This document shows positions 44,512 through 56,577 of a stretch of 64,000 nucleotides of DNA, in pieces. The notes beneath the pieces were generated by a model that saw nothing but the letters and a program-made list of their open reading frames with translations, did no database searches and was not told where the DNA came from. Position 1 is the first letter of the stretch. Every line of letters begins with the position of its first letter. This DNA comes from Filosporella fistucella (lineage: Eukaryota > Ascomycota > Leotiomycetes > Helotiales): contig JAQJZZ010000019.1 of NCBI GenBank assembly GCA_030077755.1, positions 632,501 to 696,500 on the forward strand, given 5' to 3'. The translations under genes were made by a program, and so were the position numbers.

Positions 44512-47500
44512 ATGTCTGGTATAGGAGAAGCAGGCCTTGTCCTAGGATTGATATCTTCCATTATCACAATTATCGACACCTGCCACGATTTATCTGAAGC
44601 TCTGGCAGATGAGAAAGGCCTCCCAAAAACTTTCAAAAGCTGCGCGGACAAATTACCCCTCATCAGTCACCTCCTCGTCGATGGAGAGACATACCTCAAG
44701 AGCTGTACCGAGGAGAAAAGGACTGTTTTGGAGCCGGTGCTAAAATCTTGCAAAGAAAAGGCTGAGATCCTCAACGTGATCTTTCACAAAGTCTGCCCTG
44801 AAGAAAAGGACTCGAGATGGGACAGGTACGTCAAAGCTGTAAAGGGTATTGGGAAGGGAGGACGTGTGGAGGACATATTTCGTGGTATTATGAATGATTT
44901 GCAACTTATGACAACGAAGTTTCCGGATATTGTGAAGTCGGAGAGAACGAAAGAGAAATTTCAGAAGGCTATGGATGAAATGAAGGAGTTGGATCCCACA
45001 TTGCCAGATGGATTTGAAGAGGAAAAGGCATCGATTCTGGTATCCAACTACGGCAGTGGCCCCCAGAATGTCAATACAGGCACGGGAAATCTGAACTCCA
45101 GTAGTGGCTCCGGACATATATACGTCGGGCAGACGATGAATTTTGGTGCGGCCCCAACACTACCACGATCCACTTAAGGGATCATATATTCTGTTAAAGA
45201 ACTATTCTGATATTTTCAATCAAATACAGTTAATCCAAAACATATTTCGGGCAATCATTCACCGGGTAAGCAATTTAATTACGTGAGGAAGGTGTGCTAC
45301 TTGTGGTGATTAACGAAGCAAGTTATTCTGGAGCTAATCAAATTCTATCTACACAGAAGATGCTAAAGAGAAAGCCTGCTTAGGTGCAGTAATTTTGACA
45401 GATCCACAAAACGACCGAGATGCCCTCATACATAGAAAAGGATCGATAGTCGACGGCACGTGTCAATGGATCAAGGAGGATCCGAAGTTCAGAACTTGGT
45501 TCCATTCAGACAAACTTTCGACGCAGCTACTTTGGCTCCATGGTGGACCAGGCACAGGAAAAACTATGCTTTCGATCTTCCTGGTCGAAGAGCTGATGAA
45601 ATATTCGAAAGCCCCGACAGGCGCTTTCCTTCCCCCTATCCACCCTTCTCGCTCTCGCGATTCCGATAACACCGTGGATTTTGAGGAACCCTCTAGTGTC
45701 CAGAGTCCACTAGACATGTTGGTCATACAATACTTCTGCGATTACAAGGACGAAAACCGAAACACAGGTATTGCTATCATCAGAGGGATGATATACCAGC
45801 TTCTAAGTTACAAGCCAAAGCTGTTCACTCATATTTTGCCGACTTTTGAAGTCCAGCAAGAAAAGATGTTCAGCGCATCATCCTTTTACACTCTCTGGCG
45901 AATCTTTGAGGCCATGCTCTGTGATCCGAGTCTTGGAACTGTATATTTCATCCTTGACGGTCTCGATGAATGTGAAGAGTCCTCACTCGCGATGCTTCTT
46001 ACGAAACTTGAGACTCTCTTTTCGTCAAAGGGTAGCTTGTCTCACCATCTCAAATTCATCATCGTCAGTCGAGAGCTTCCACTCTGCTTACCTGAATTAC
46101 TGGCGTCATTCCCTCATGTGGGTCTCGATGCGAAAGCCAACGGTGATATCCTTCGATACATCAATGCCAAGGTTAAAACCTTAGCATCGAAATGGGGATA
46201 TCCGGACGCTCTACGTGACGAAGTCAGAGCTACATTCCAAACGAAGGCGGAAGGAAAATTTCTATGGGTGGCTTTGGTTGCCGGAGCTTTACGGTACTGC
46301 GGAGCCACCGAGGTCCGGGAGAAACTGGCCCAATTTCCCTCTGAATTGGATGAATTGTACGCCCGTATGCTACTGCAAATCAAGCCAGAACACAGAAAAT
46401 CTGCAGTCAAGATACTCTTGTGGGCTGTAGTAGCAAAACGACCTTTGACAATTGCCGAAATTGGTACCGCGGTCGGAATCCCAGATAGAAATGCGCAAGG
46501 CTTCACTTATGAAGACGTTGTCCGAGATAAATTGTCACACTGCGGACTTTTCCTCAGTATAGGAGACAGTGATGAAGGCGCTAAGGACGATAAATTTAGT
46601 AGATCTTACTGGCAGCGCAAACCCGGACATACCGTGAATCTTGTACATCAATCGGCCAGAGATTATCTGTGCAGAGCAATTCCGGACAAGAATATCATCC
46701 TAGAAGAATTTCGTATCAAACGAGAGGCGGCTGAGCTCATAGTCACGGAAAAATGTTTGGAGCGTATTGAAGATGTATTTCAGAAGAACGACATGTCAGG
46801 ATACCAAACAAATTTCATGGAAGATTCATTACTTTTCTACGCCACTTACTACTGGCCACAGCATGCCAGCGTTCTCGTTCACTCAGCAGAATTTTTCAAT
46901 CCGTCAAGTCATTTCTGGAAGAAGAATTGCCGAGCGCGTAAAAACTGGTGGATTTATTATAGGACTGAAAAGACGTGGCACTGGGATAAAAGTATGCCTA
47001 GTATAGAAGCCCCATTATTACATTTGGCTTCTTACTTGGGATTTCTCCCTCTTGTCTCAGCTCTTCTTCCAATCAGTTCCATACCAAAGTTTTTTAAGAG
47101 AGCTGCAACGCGAGACAAAGTGAACAAAAGAGACATTTCGGGTAGAACCGCGCTCATGTATGCGGCTAGTCAAGGACATGATCCAGTGGTGAAGTTCTTG
47201 TTAGAGAGGGGGTCCGATATCAATATTGAGGATATGGATGGTTACACAGCTTTTTCCCTCGCAGCTCAATACGGCCACCAGAAGACGGTACATTTATTAC
47301 TAGAAACAGGTGCGACAATTGAGGTGAAGAAAGCATCACCGCTTGCGTTGGCGGCGGCCAGGGGTCTCAAACCTGTGGTCATATTACTACTTGAAAGAGG
47401 CGCAAATCCAGATAGTAAGGGACCTCATGAAACAAACACAGCGCTTGGAGCGACCGTTAAGTTCGGGTGGGAAGATGTTGTACGAATAATGCTTGAAAAA

Positions 47501-48511
47501 GGAGCGGATATCGAGGGTAAGGATATGTGGGGGGACACGCCGCTTATAATAGCAGCAGAATGGGGGAGGGAAGCTATAGTGCGAATTTTACTTGAAAAAG
47601 GAGCGGATATTGAGAGTAAGGATGAATGGGGGGACACGCCGCTTACAATGGCAGCACGACGGGGGAGGGAAGCTAGAGTGCGAATTTTACTTGAAAAAGG
47701 AGCAGATATCGAGGGTAAGGATGGATTAGGGAACACGCCGCTTACAATAGCAGCAGAAAATAGGAGTGAAGCTATAGTGCGAATTTTACTTGAAAAAGGA
47801 GCGGATATCGAGGGTAAGAAGAGATTGGGAACCACGCCGCTTATAATAGCAGCACGACGGGGGAGGGAAGCTATAGTGCGAATTTTACTTGAAAAAGGAG
47901 CGGATATCGAGGGTAAGGATGGATTAGGGAACACGCCGCTTATAATGGCAGCACGACGGGGGAATGAAGCTATAGTGCGAGTTTTACTTGAAAAAGGAGC
48001 GGATATCGAGGGTAAGAAGAGATCGGGAACCACGCCGCTTATAATGGCAGCACGACGGGGGAATGAAGCTATAGTGCGAGTTTTACTTGAAAAAGGAGCG
48101 GATATCGAGGGTAAGGATGGATTAGGGAACACGTCGCTTATAATGGCAGCACGACGGGGGAGTGAAGCTATAGTGCGAATTTTACTTGAAAAAGGAGCAG
48201 ATATCGAGGGTAAGGATGGATTAGGGAACACGCCGCTTATAATAGCGGCACAATGGGAGAGGGAAGCTATAGTGCGAATTTTACTTGAAAAAGGAGCAGA
48301 TATCGAGGGTAAGAATGAGAAGGGGGAGACGGCGCTCCAGGTTGCTCAAAACGGGCTTGAATTGTTAGTAGGGGGTGATTTATCAGCTAAGCATGGTTGG
48401 ATGCTGGGTGATCAGGAGGGGCTTGACGAAATAAAGGAAAGACTTCGAGCTGTGATACATTTACTGAGTTTCGCCTCGGAAGATGGCCATGTACCAGACC
48501 TGGTGGGGTAG
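44512..48511 (+). CDS. NLR-type receptor: SesA, sigma-like motif, NACHT, ankyrin repeats
   Basis: STAND-class immune/heterokaryon-incompatibility-type receptor. Exons 44512-45145, 45230-45265 and 45357-48511 join in frame to give 1274 aa. Residues about 1-140 match the SesA-type N-terminal effector domain (GLVLGLISSIITIIDTCHDL, EKGLPKTF). Residues about 179-212 form a Gly/Asn/Ser-rich stretch (GSGPQNVNTGTGN, GSGHIYVGQTMNFG) like the amyloid-type sigma motif of fungal NLRs. NACHT follows: CLGAVILTDPQNDRDALI, Walker A GGPGTGKT (286-293) and Walker B FILDGLDECEES (about 420). Two to five degenerate ankyrin repeats precede eight near-identical 33-residue repeats. Such proteins oligomerise on ligand binding and trigger a cell-death response. 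Without splicing, exon 1 reads to a TAA at 45175-45177 and would give a 221-residue SesA-sigma protein. The HET gene on the other strand converges 433 bp downstream. Confidence 0.88.
47501..48292 (+). repeat. Eight 99-bp ankyrin-encoding tandem repeats
   Basis: Perfect 99-bp periodicity starts at 47501, 47600, 47699, 47798, 47897, 47996, 48095 and 48194. A ninth partial unit starts at 48293. Each encodes GADIEGK-x3-G-x-T-x-L and then AIVRILLEK. The units are nearly identical in DNA except at a few codons at the beta-turn tip (DMW, DEW, DGL, KRL, KRS) and in the first helix (EWGR, RRGR, ENRS, RRGN, RRGS, QWER). Confidence 0.95.
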
Positions 48512-48944
48512 GGATAAGACGGACATCGAAGGAATGTATCAGGTATACAGACGCAAATTTTGTAAATTTTTGTTGTATTTGGAAAAATCTACACACGTCT
48601 TCACATGTATCGTCTTCATGATAATACAAGAATATTCCTAACGAACCGTTTGTTGGGAAACTCGATAGTAGTTGTAATAGATGATTAAGGTGAAGTGTTT
48701 GGAACTATCAAAAGCGGGCATTTCTTAGCATATTCTTTGCGAATAAGAGTCAGCAGACTGCTCCAAAACCCCTCAACATGCTCGAGGTGAAAAGGATACT
48801 GGTGATGATGTATTCGAACATGGTCCTCTCAAGGTTGATGCTACCTGAAGAGCGACTGTGTGTTCACGATTTTGTCATCCACTGGTCTATTATACCATCC
48901 TCATCACCCACAACCAAATACCACAACTGCCCCACCCACTTGCA
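48512..48944. other. Intergenic between convergent NLR and HET genes
   Basis: No gene seen; contains the 3' flanks of both genes. Confidence 0.5.
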
Positions 48945-51618
48945 TCATCGAAGAATCATCTCCTTCTTCCCCCTAAACACCGTTGAATCCGGAGCAGAGA
49001 ATATCCCAACTCTTTGATACCAGCCATCACCACGAGCTTTCAAGACTAATCCATGACACTTCATAACCTCCTCAACGGCATAATGTGCGAGTGAAATAGC
49101 CAAAACTTCTTCACCCTCCGAGATTTCAGACTTCTCGTTACTCTTGTCGTCTACGATGTCCCAAATTACATTAATGGTGTCAGTACTGTCTTTAATCAGT
49201 AGTTTGGTGATGATTCGGGGTTTCTCTGGCTCGGTGTTTTCTTCTGAAGCTGGCTGCGAGCTGGTGTCGTCAGGTTCTGTATCGTTTGTCTCCGATTTTG
49301 GGGTGTTTTGAGTATCTAGATCTTCGATGCTTTCCTCTACCACTTCGGCCTTTGGAGTTTCAATATCTTTGGTCAGAACGATCTTTGGATCTGCACTCAA
49401 GCTTGGTGCTGCCTCTTCTGTCGATTCCTTCTCTGTTGTTCCTGTCTCTGCTGCCCCTTCTTTTGCTTCTCCTTCTTTTGCTTCTCCTTCTTTTGCTTCT
49501 CCTTCTTTTGCTTCTCCTTCTTTTGCTTCTCCTTCTTTTGCCTCTTTCTCTTCCGCCACTTCTTCCTCTGTCGTTCCTCCTGTCGGAGTTTCAATCTCAC
49601 ATATGATCGTCGCATCGAGAAATGCTGCCTCAATAATGACAAAGGCTTTCCCGTCATCTAGGCCCAGACTTCTGTCTCGCGATTTGCTGCTGGCCCCGGA
49701 GTGATCCAAGAGACGAAACTGGCTGTCCACGCTCCATACATCTTTGCTCACTAACAGGAAGCTGATATACTCGTCAGGTATACTGTCACTATACGACTCG
49801 AGTGAGCCCCAAGACCAAGTAGGAATGCCTTCGTGTCTTCGACAGGAACCACTGACTGAAAAAAGTGCCCCACGCATGAAGTCATGAGTCCAGAGCCCTT
49901 CCAGATAGTTCCACCCCATCTTTTCTTGAAGAATTTTCGTCAACCCTCCAAGCGCAGGGAGGCGGTCTTTGGGAAATGTTATATTCAAAGTGACATAGTA
50001 CTCAATTAAGCGATACCAAGCGAGAAGAAAGTTCTCTCCATGGTTGAAGACATCTTGACCGCCAGATTGTTGGTCGTTTGGCAACTGTATTTCGTTGAAC
50101 AGATCTCTGAAGACGTTGCGGCCAATCAGCCCATTGGACTCAGCTTTGCCAGAGGCGCTGGATCCATAACCACATTCGCATGCAATGTCAGTTTTGCACT
50201 CCCATACCATTTCATCGAAACAAAAGTGTAACGTTCTCGCAGACAGGAGTCGCTCCTGAAGCACCCAGGCTCGTTGAAGTAATGGAGCTCTATTCGAGTG
50301 AATTATATCATGATCGAAAGTGAGGAGATAGAAGTGGCTTCGTTTCAAGGCTCTTCTGGCATAAATTGAGTATTCCTGACCAGTACTCGACGACGCACGT
50401 ACGATTTCATGCTCTTCGATATCGACTTCCTCCCGTCTTTCATTGCGGGTAAATCGAGGTCTTATAAGACCGCTAGAAGTGTCGTATTGCGATGTTGCGG
50501 CGAGGTTGAGGTACGAACCCATGTAAACTTTTGCCATTTGCGCTGCCTCCGTCTTCCAGTCGGCTTCGCTGTCTTGAATTATGCAGATGGAGTCTATCCA
50601 GAGATATCGAAGACCTAACTCTCTGGTGACTGATATAGCATCCTGAAAAGTCTGTGTTAGTGTTGACCAGGGAATATTATTGCATTGATCCTGAAGATTG
50701 CTAGTGGTGGTCATGGGTATAGGCGTTGAGCCCCAAACATGACTGAGCGTTGTGTACAGTTCTCCTTGCTTGGGGTGGACTTCTAATCGAATATCGTCGT
50801 CCCCATGGCCAACGTCAATCAGCCGTGTCGGCAATTTCGAGGCAGTTTGCGAAAGACATTTCGAGTGATGAAGGCATTCCTTTACTCGTTCCTGGACAAA
50901 CGCGACACAATCACTAAATCCGATATCACGCTTCAACACGTTAGTCGAACCGAATGCCTTCCAAGGAATAGCAGATATGTCTCGACCTGAACAATGAGTT
51001 AGTATGGTTTATGCGCACTGGAAGTTCAGTCTCACCGGTGTCAACATCAGTGTGGAACTCCACAGAGAACTTGTCCACGGTTTCGAGACTATCACCAGCT
51101 GGCAGTCTTTCCGATGTTACTCTGACTGTGAATTCTTCTAAAAGCTCAATGCAAAAGACCGACGCCTCAGTCAATTCCCTGACACCATCATGGAAATGCA
51201 GTATGCCCTCGACCAGAATCCCGCAGACTTCGCAACCATCATCTTTAGACTTGGTCAACAGGCCCCATGTGCAATGGATCTCTCTTGATTTCGGATCTTT
51301 CTTCAACGTAGACGAACCCCTCCACCTGTCCCGTGATGGATAGAGCAGGATATCAACGTCAACACAAGTTTGACATTTCGCGCTTTGGCAATTAAATACA
51401 GTATAGTCAAACTCGGGATCATGTTCCGGGCTCCCTGGAGTTGAATCGTGACAGAAATGCAAAGTAGATTCTTTGCCACTTTCACCATCGAGACACCAGT
51501 GATGTGTCAATTCCGAGTACCGAGGCGGCCAGAGAGCTTCGTTATAGTCTCCGTATATCGCACGGAATAATCCAGTGATAAGGGAACCGCTATTTTCGCC
51601 AGACTGAGCGTTCCCCAT
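48945..51618 (-). CDS. HET-domain protein with EGEAK repeat tract
   Basis: Heterokaryon-incompatibility-type protein of 874 aa. Exon 1 (51618-51036) starts at MGNAQSGENSG. A 48-bp intron (GTGAGA...TTCAG with a CTAAC branch site) leads to exon 2 (50986-48945). The N-terminal 200 residues are cysteine-rich (FCHDS, FNCQSAKCQTC, CEVCG) as in many HET proteins. The HET core spans about residues 272-430: TTLSHVWGS, LGLRYLWIDSICIIQDS, DWKTEAAQMAKVY and LNLAATSQYDTSSGL. The C-terminal part contains an acidic/basic low-complexity run of EGEAK units encoded by a 15-bp minisatellite, followed by a Glu/Thr-rich region. HET proteins act as cell-death triggers in non-self recognition. Convergence with an NLR 433 bp away is suggestive of joint function but not proof. 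The apparent open frame at 50939 begins with GTG and is not the real start. Confidence 0.9.
49456..49545 (-). repeat. 15-bp coding minisatellite, six units
   Basis: Six tandem copies of CCTTCTTTTGCTTCT (plus strand; the last has one change) encode (EGEAK)n in the HET protein. In-frame expansion and contraction are expected between strains. Confidence 0.95.
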
Positions 51619-52493
51619 TGCGGAGCTGATGGACTTATTGATTGATTTATTCCGTGTCTCGTGACTACGGTGATGAGTACGAAGTACTTATAATTCACAC
51701 GAAGTAGTTCCAAGTTTTTATGAGGAAGCTTTGTTGTCAGTGGTACCTAGATCTTCGAACCGAACTAAGCTGTGCTGACTAATCCCAATCTCCAAGTACC
51801 AAGGTATCAACAGCTATTGCATTGCCAGAGAGAAAGAATATACCCCGCTATTGCCTTGGCGGGGGCAGCCAGTTGTACGCTCAATGTCCAAGTCAAAGAT
51901 TCGGAATATGTTTATTCCTAAGATTTGTTAAGGAGATAATTAGGTATTGATTTTAGCTGTTCGAGTTCCCATGTTACCAAGAGGCGAAAATAAAGTTTGT
52001 GAAATCGATCTTTCAGGAAATTCCATGCAGACATGTGTAAATTGTATAGACATTTGAATTGTACGAATTAATTAGGCACCATAAACAATGGATATGACAC
52101 GCTCTCACCGTGTTGCTATATTACATCGTGATATCATCTGGGAATATAGAACCTAGGCAAGGAGTGAGGAGTGTGCAGTTTGAAATGGGACAGGTGGGGT
52201 CGGGACAAAATTCAGGGTCACATGATCGCGCATTCGTACTCCACGTTCTGACCGCGTCGTGCCACCAAACTGAAAAGAGGATGAAACAAGAACCTTCAAA
52301 TCAGGATCATGACTGTTCGGGGCCATTACAAAGTCTCAAAACAATGTGACTCCCAAGTCATCACGATAAACTACAGGAGACTTGCACTTCCACATTATCC
52401 AGACCGCAATCTGGAACATGATTCTCCTGCTTAATTCCAGAAGGCTTACCTCGTTTTCATCACCCTTAGTGGTTCACTGATTAATTAGGGTGA
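51619..52493. other. Intergenic
   Basis: No gene recognised. The right edge contains the lost 5' end of the damaged membrane-protein gene. Confidence 0.45.
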
Positions 52494-53262
52494 ACTGTAA
52501 CGATTTTAGATCCAAGCAGCCTACGAAGTCTTGGATGGCGGACAACTCATGGCTTCGGACACGAAAATCCTCGACACAACCACAGTCATCACCATATCCA
52601 TGTCTCGGATGAGGAGTCAGAGTTTGATAAGCGCATGGATGAAGGCATGAACCAGTTGATCCCCGAAACATTATTCAACTTCGCAGGCAGAAACTCCGAG
52701 TAGAGCCATGGGCAATCCTTTGGAAATCGACATTTTGGTTAGTGTGCATATGTCTCGCATACCACATGTTTTTATAATATAGATGCCTCATCTCCGGGTT
52801 CTCCCTCGTCTGGGCTCTACAGGCTCTCCTGCTTTATTACTTTGAGAAGATCGCACTGTCCATGGGTGGTCGCAGCCTTTTCTACAAGTCGGTCTTTCTA
52901 CTGGGTTATGTTTTGGGTGCATACTATGTCTTTCTCGGTATTCGACCACGAACCTCAGGATTTATACGATTTGTCTCGCATTGGGTGGCTATGGCATTAT
53001 TTACATTTGTAACCTTTCTTTCTACGCCAGGTGGATTTTCGATGAGGAGGATGACAAACCGCTGGAGGGAATTTCGCATGAGGATATGTTGGACGCAATG
53101 CGATTCTTTGAGCAGAAAAGAAATCAACGTGCAAATGTGTGGGCTCAATATCAGGGAATATTTCAGGAGGATGGACAGGGCCCAAGTCGAAACGGACGGA
53201 AGGGGACGAAGAGCAATAGATCCAAGCGGAGACGGAATAAGAATGCGAAGAACAAGTTTTGA
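52494..53262 (+). pseudogene. Damaged gene for a small multi-span membrane protein
   Basis: Coding sense is visible from LDPSSLRSLGWRTTHGFGHE through VSDEESEFDKRMDEGMNQLI. It then shifts by one base at the CCCC run at 52661-52664 into RNIIQLRRQKLRVEPWAIL and WKSTFL. An intron (about 52738-52782) leads to CLISGFSLVWALQALLLYY, and a second (about 52888-52958, weak donor GTCGGT) to IYTICLALGGYGIIYICNLS, then ARWIFDEEDDKPLEG and a strongly basic tail to TGA at 53262. Two to three transmembrane helices are present. There is no in-frame ATG: a TGA stands at 52491-52493 directly before the first readable codons. Loss of the start and a one-base frameshift suggest a pseudogene. A missed upstream exon plus a sequencing error in the C run is the alternative. 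I do not recognise the family. Confidence 0.5.
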
Positions 53263-53498
53263 AGGGAAATGACTCTATCAAGAAAATATTGCGTCCGCTT
53301 TCATGTATCATGGACTACCCGAAATCATGCTCCAAATAACTTGCTACACCTGGCTCACACTTTCAGATTAAAATATAGGGATAAATTCGAATTATTCGTT
53401 TCACACACCAATATCAAAGTGGCGTCCGGATGATTCTCTCCACCTGACGCGCTCTAATGTGGCCTTGAAGTAGATGCACGCCCGATCAGTCTTTTATC

Positions 53499-55487
53499 CT
53501 ACGCGGCTGAGATCTCATACCCTTCCAGCTTTCCGTTCGCACGATAATCTGCTAGAATCTTCGCATATGACAGATACCCTTTACCCCAGATAGCAGCACG
53601 CGCTCCAGCAGCCTGCTGTTCAGGCGTCATTTTGTCAGTAGCACCTTCAGCATTAAAGTAGCTTGGAGTGCAGTTAGCCATAGTTGCCAACATGTGGGCA
53701 TTGCTAGCACATTGATTCCCCCAATCATCGCACGCAGACTCTGTGGGTTCAATGATAGCTTTGTGACTGTTGACCTTTTTCTCGGCTGCCTTGATCGTGT
53801 AGGCAATGTGTAAGCTCTGCTCGTCCAATCTTTGGGTTTGATTGACGCCAACACCGGCCTGTGAAAGCCCCGTGTAGAAGAGATTGGGGAAGTCATGAGC
53901 TATCAGACCGTGCAGACTCATCAATTTGGCTTCCTGAAAGCGATCTTCCATGTTCACTCCATCTTTTCCGATGACTGTGATGCCTGCTTTACCTGCTAGA
54001 CTTTCTGTCAATGGAGAGCCGTAGCCTGTTGACCAGATGATTACATCAATTGGGTATTCTTTGCCGTTGTGCACGATCCCATTGGGCGTGAGAGCTTCCA
54101 CGCCTTTAGGTGCAGTGTCAACGAGGTGAACATTCTGTCGATTGAAGGCGTCGAGGTATTCGTCGTGGTACGTCGGTCGTTTGCACCATCCAGGATACCA
54201 AGCCTGGAGTGCCTGATCAACATGTCAGCCAGCCAGCTCCTATACACAAGACAGGAGATTTCTCCTTACCTTTGCTGTCTCTTGGTCCTTCACCACATCT
54301 AGAGCTCGCTGTCTTACTCGATCAGATCGTACTGCATCTAGCTCATTCATCATAGAGACATAGCTCGCCACATCTTCAGGCTTTATGACCGATGAACTGC
54401 CCCATGCTCCAGAAATGGTTGGCATTTGCGAGAACCCATCATTGACCAAGTCCTCTTCTGGCAGGTTGCTTAGGCCTTCAGTGCATGCTTGGAAATTGTT
54501 TCCTCGTGCAGCTTGCCATCCCTTCTTGGAAGCAATCTTTTTCGTCCATTCCTCGGGATCAGTGTCCCGGTTTCCACGATAGTCAACTGCAGAAGCAGTG
54601 CGCTGGAAGACATACAATTCTCCTGCATATTCTGCGGTTGCGGGCACTGCCTGTATGGCAGTGGCCCCAGTCCCGACAATTGCTACTTTCTTTCCCTTAA
54701 GTCCGCTGAGTACTGGATTGGCAGGAGATCCACCCGTAATTTCATAGTTCCAGCGTCCGGTGTGCAACATCTTCCCCTTATATTCTGCTAGCCCGGGGAC
54801 ATCTGGGACTTTCGGCTCCGTGAACCCACCAGAGGAGATGATGACATAGTCGGCTGTGAATTTTACTCGGGACTCAGCCTGGCCTTTTGGCCTCGAGATA
54901 ACCTCACAGATCCAGTTCTTGGCTTCAGCATCCCATGTTAAAGCTTTGCCACGGGTTTGAAACATTGCTCGTTCATGGAACCCAAACTTCCGAGCAAGAA
55001 GATCGGAATACTCTCTGATTTCTTCCCCACTTGCGTACTTTCTTTTTGGCATGTACCCTGTCTCTTCTAGTAGCGGAAGGTAGATGTATGACTCGATATC
55101 ACACATCAAACCGGGATAGCTGAGTCTCATTAGAACGATCTCAAATTCGATATACTCAACTCTATGTTCTTACCGATTATGCCACCATGTTCCACCAAAT
55201 CCACCTGCGGTGTCAATGATGAGTATATCCTCGACACTCCTCGCGCTACCTTCCTCGAGAGCACGTGCTGCTGCGCATAGTCCGCCGAACCCAGCACCAA
55301 AAATCACGATCTTGACATGGCCACCTTCTGGAACTGGACGCTGAACCGGAGTACCTTCTTTCACCCAAGGATCCTCGGCAAGGATATATTTTCCAGTCTT
55401 GTTTTTATCTAGATATTGACCGAGGCCTTTGTCATTGAGGCGTCGTTCTCGTTCTTCTCGGTATTTCTTCTCGAGAGTAATCGCCAT
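53499..55487 (-). CDS. Baeyer-Villiger-type flavin monooxygenase
   Basis: FAD- and NADPH-dependent monooxygenase inserting oxygen next to carbonyl groups or related oxidations. Exons 55487-55174, 55119-54270 and 54212-53499 join in frame to give 625 aa, a standard fungal Baeyer-Villiger length. The first Rossmann motif VIFGAGFGGLCAA is at about 62-74. GGTWWHNRYPGLMCD follows and is restored only by splicing the first intron. The family fingerprint appears as YKGKMLHTGRWNYE. The second dinucleotide fold is VAIVGTGATAIQ, and DVIIWSTGYGS is the usual D-x-x-x-x-TG motif. No signal peptide is present, so it is probably cytosolic. A TATA-like stretch (TTTATATATA on the minus strand) lies about 80 bp upstream of the ATG. 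The substrate is unknown. A decayed C-terminal relative is found at 30 kb in this window. Confidence 0.92.
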
Positions 55488-56577
55488 GATGAATTGAGTT
55501 TATCTGTAACAAGATGAATTATTTGGGAAATGATAATCTTGTGTTGCTATTTGAAAGTGACTGAAAGTATATATAAAGGGGGGGTTGTCGGCTTGTCGGT
55601 AAGAAATGGTTTCTTCTGTCGAATTTAGCGTGCGGGGTACTCCATAATTTCAGTAGTGTATTACTTGATTTCTTAGCATGGCTTGGGGAACTTCAAATGA
55701 GAACAGAGGTTCAAGGAGTTGAACGTTTTAAATAATTTCCCGCGGAACAACTTTCATTTGAGTATCAACAGATTCTCACGAATTCAGCTCAGGCCTTTCG
55801 AGGTGGTTCAATTGACTACTTCTTACAAAATTAGTCTGATGTTAGCCTAACTCACAATAAGATAAATCAAGAGCCTTACGATAGTTGCACTTTGAAAAGA
55901 AGGGGTTTACGAAAGCTGACAGAATTCTCGAATATCTTACTTCCCCAGCTCTATCCAGAGCATTGTATATCTATGGAATGAAGGTTGAATCACGTGATGT
56001 GATACTTAGAGCCCCCATGTTCCCATTCGTATCCTATCGCGTAGGTTGTCACGTCGTAGCTGAATACCTGTCTCTAGAGGAAGAGCGAATATGGAAGGAT
56101 AATTAGTGCCAGGATGTGGTTCCTGCCTCATCGTAAATCCATTGTCAAGCAGCAGCTCGTTTGAAATACCATCGCTAGATCCGCAAAATGCGAACAAAAT
56201 CAGAAGGCCTAAAGAATAATGAATTCAAGTTACATGCAGAAACAATCACTGGGCAATGAATGTCATATCTTTCTTCACGTCATAAGAGAGATTCGTTAAT
56301 AACAATGCCTCCAATTTCCATTCCCGAATCTGGGGTGGGGGGCTCCAGCTCCAGAGACCAACACCACCTTAGCGAGATCCCCCCTTCTCTCGCCTCCCCT
56401 ACCACCCTATCTAAAATTCCCAACACCCAGATAAAATTACCTTCACCACCCCACGCAATCTCAAGGATAAACTCATCACCAACCTAATCAAACCACAACC
56501 CCCCTCTACCGCCAATCCAACAAAACTCCTCCCCTCCTTCAGCTTTCAACCACGCCTCAATCCAGACTTGCATTCTA
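55488..56577. other. Divergent intergenic region
   Basis: Promoter region between the monooxygenase (minus) and the Kre9-like gene (plus). No gene recognised; C-rich low-complexity sequence at about 56370-56550. Confidence 0.5.

Noticed and set aside
45395..45397. Independent start of the NACHT-ankyrin gene
   Set aside because: The codon is TTG within a continuous coding run (CLGAVILTDPQ); splicing to the SesA exon explains the region better.
47425..48231. 268-codon open frame on the minus strand
   Set aside because: It is the antisense of the 99-bp ankyrin array; its repeat structure is a by-product of the sense repeats.
49286..49606. Leucine-rich 106-codon plus-strand frame
   Set aside because: Antisense of the EGEAK minisatellite in the HET gene; pure low complexity.
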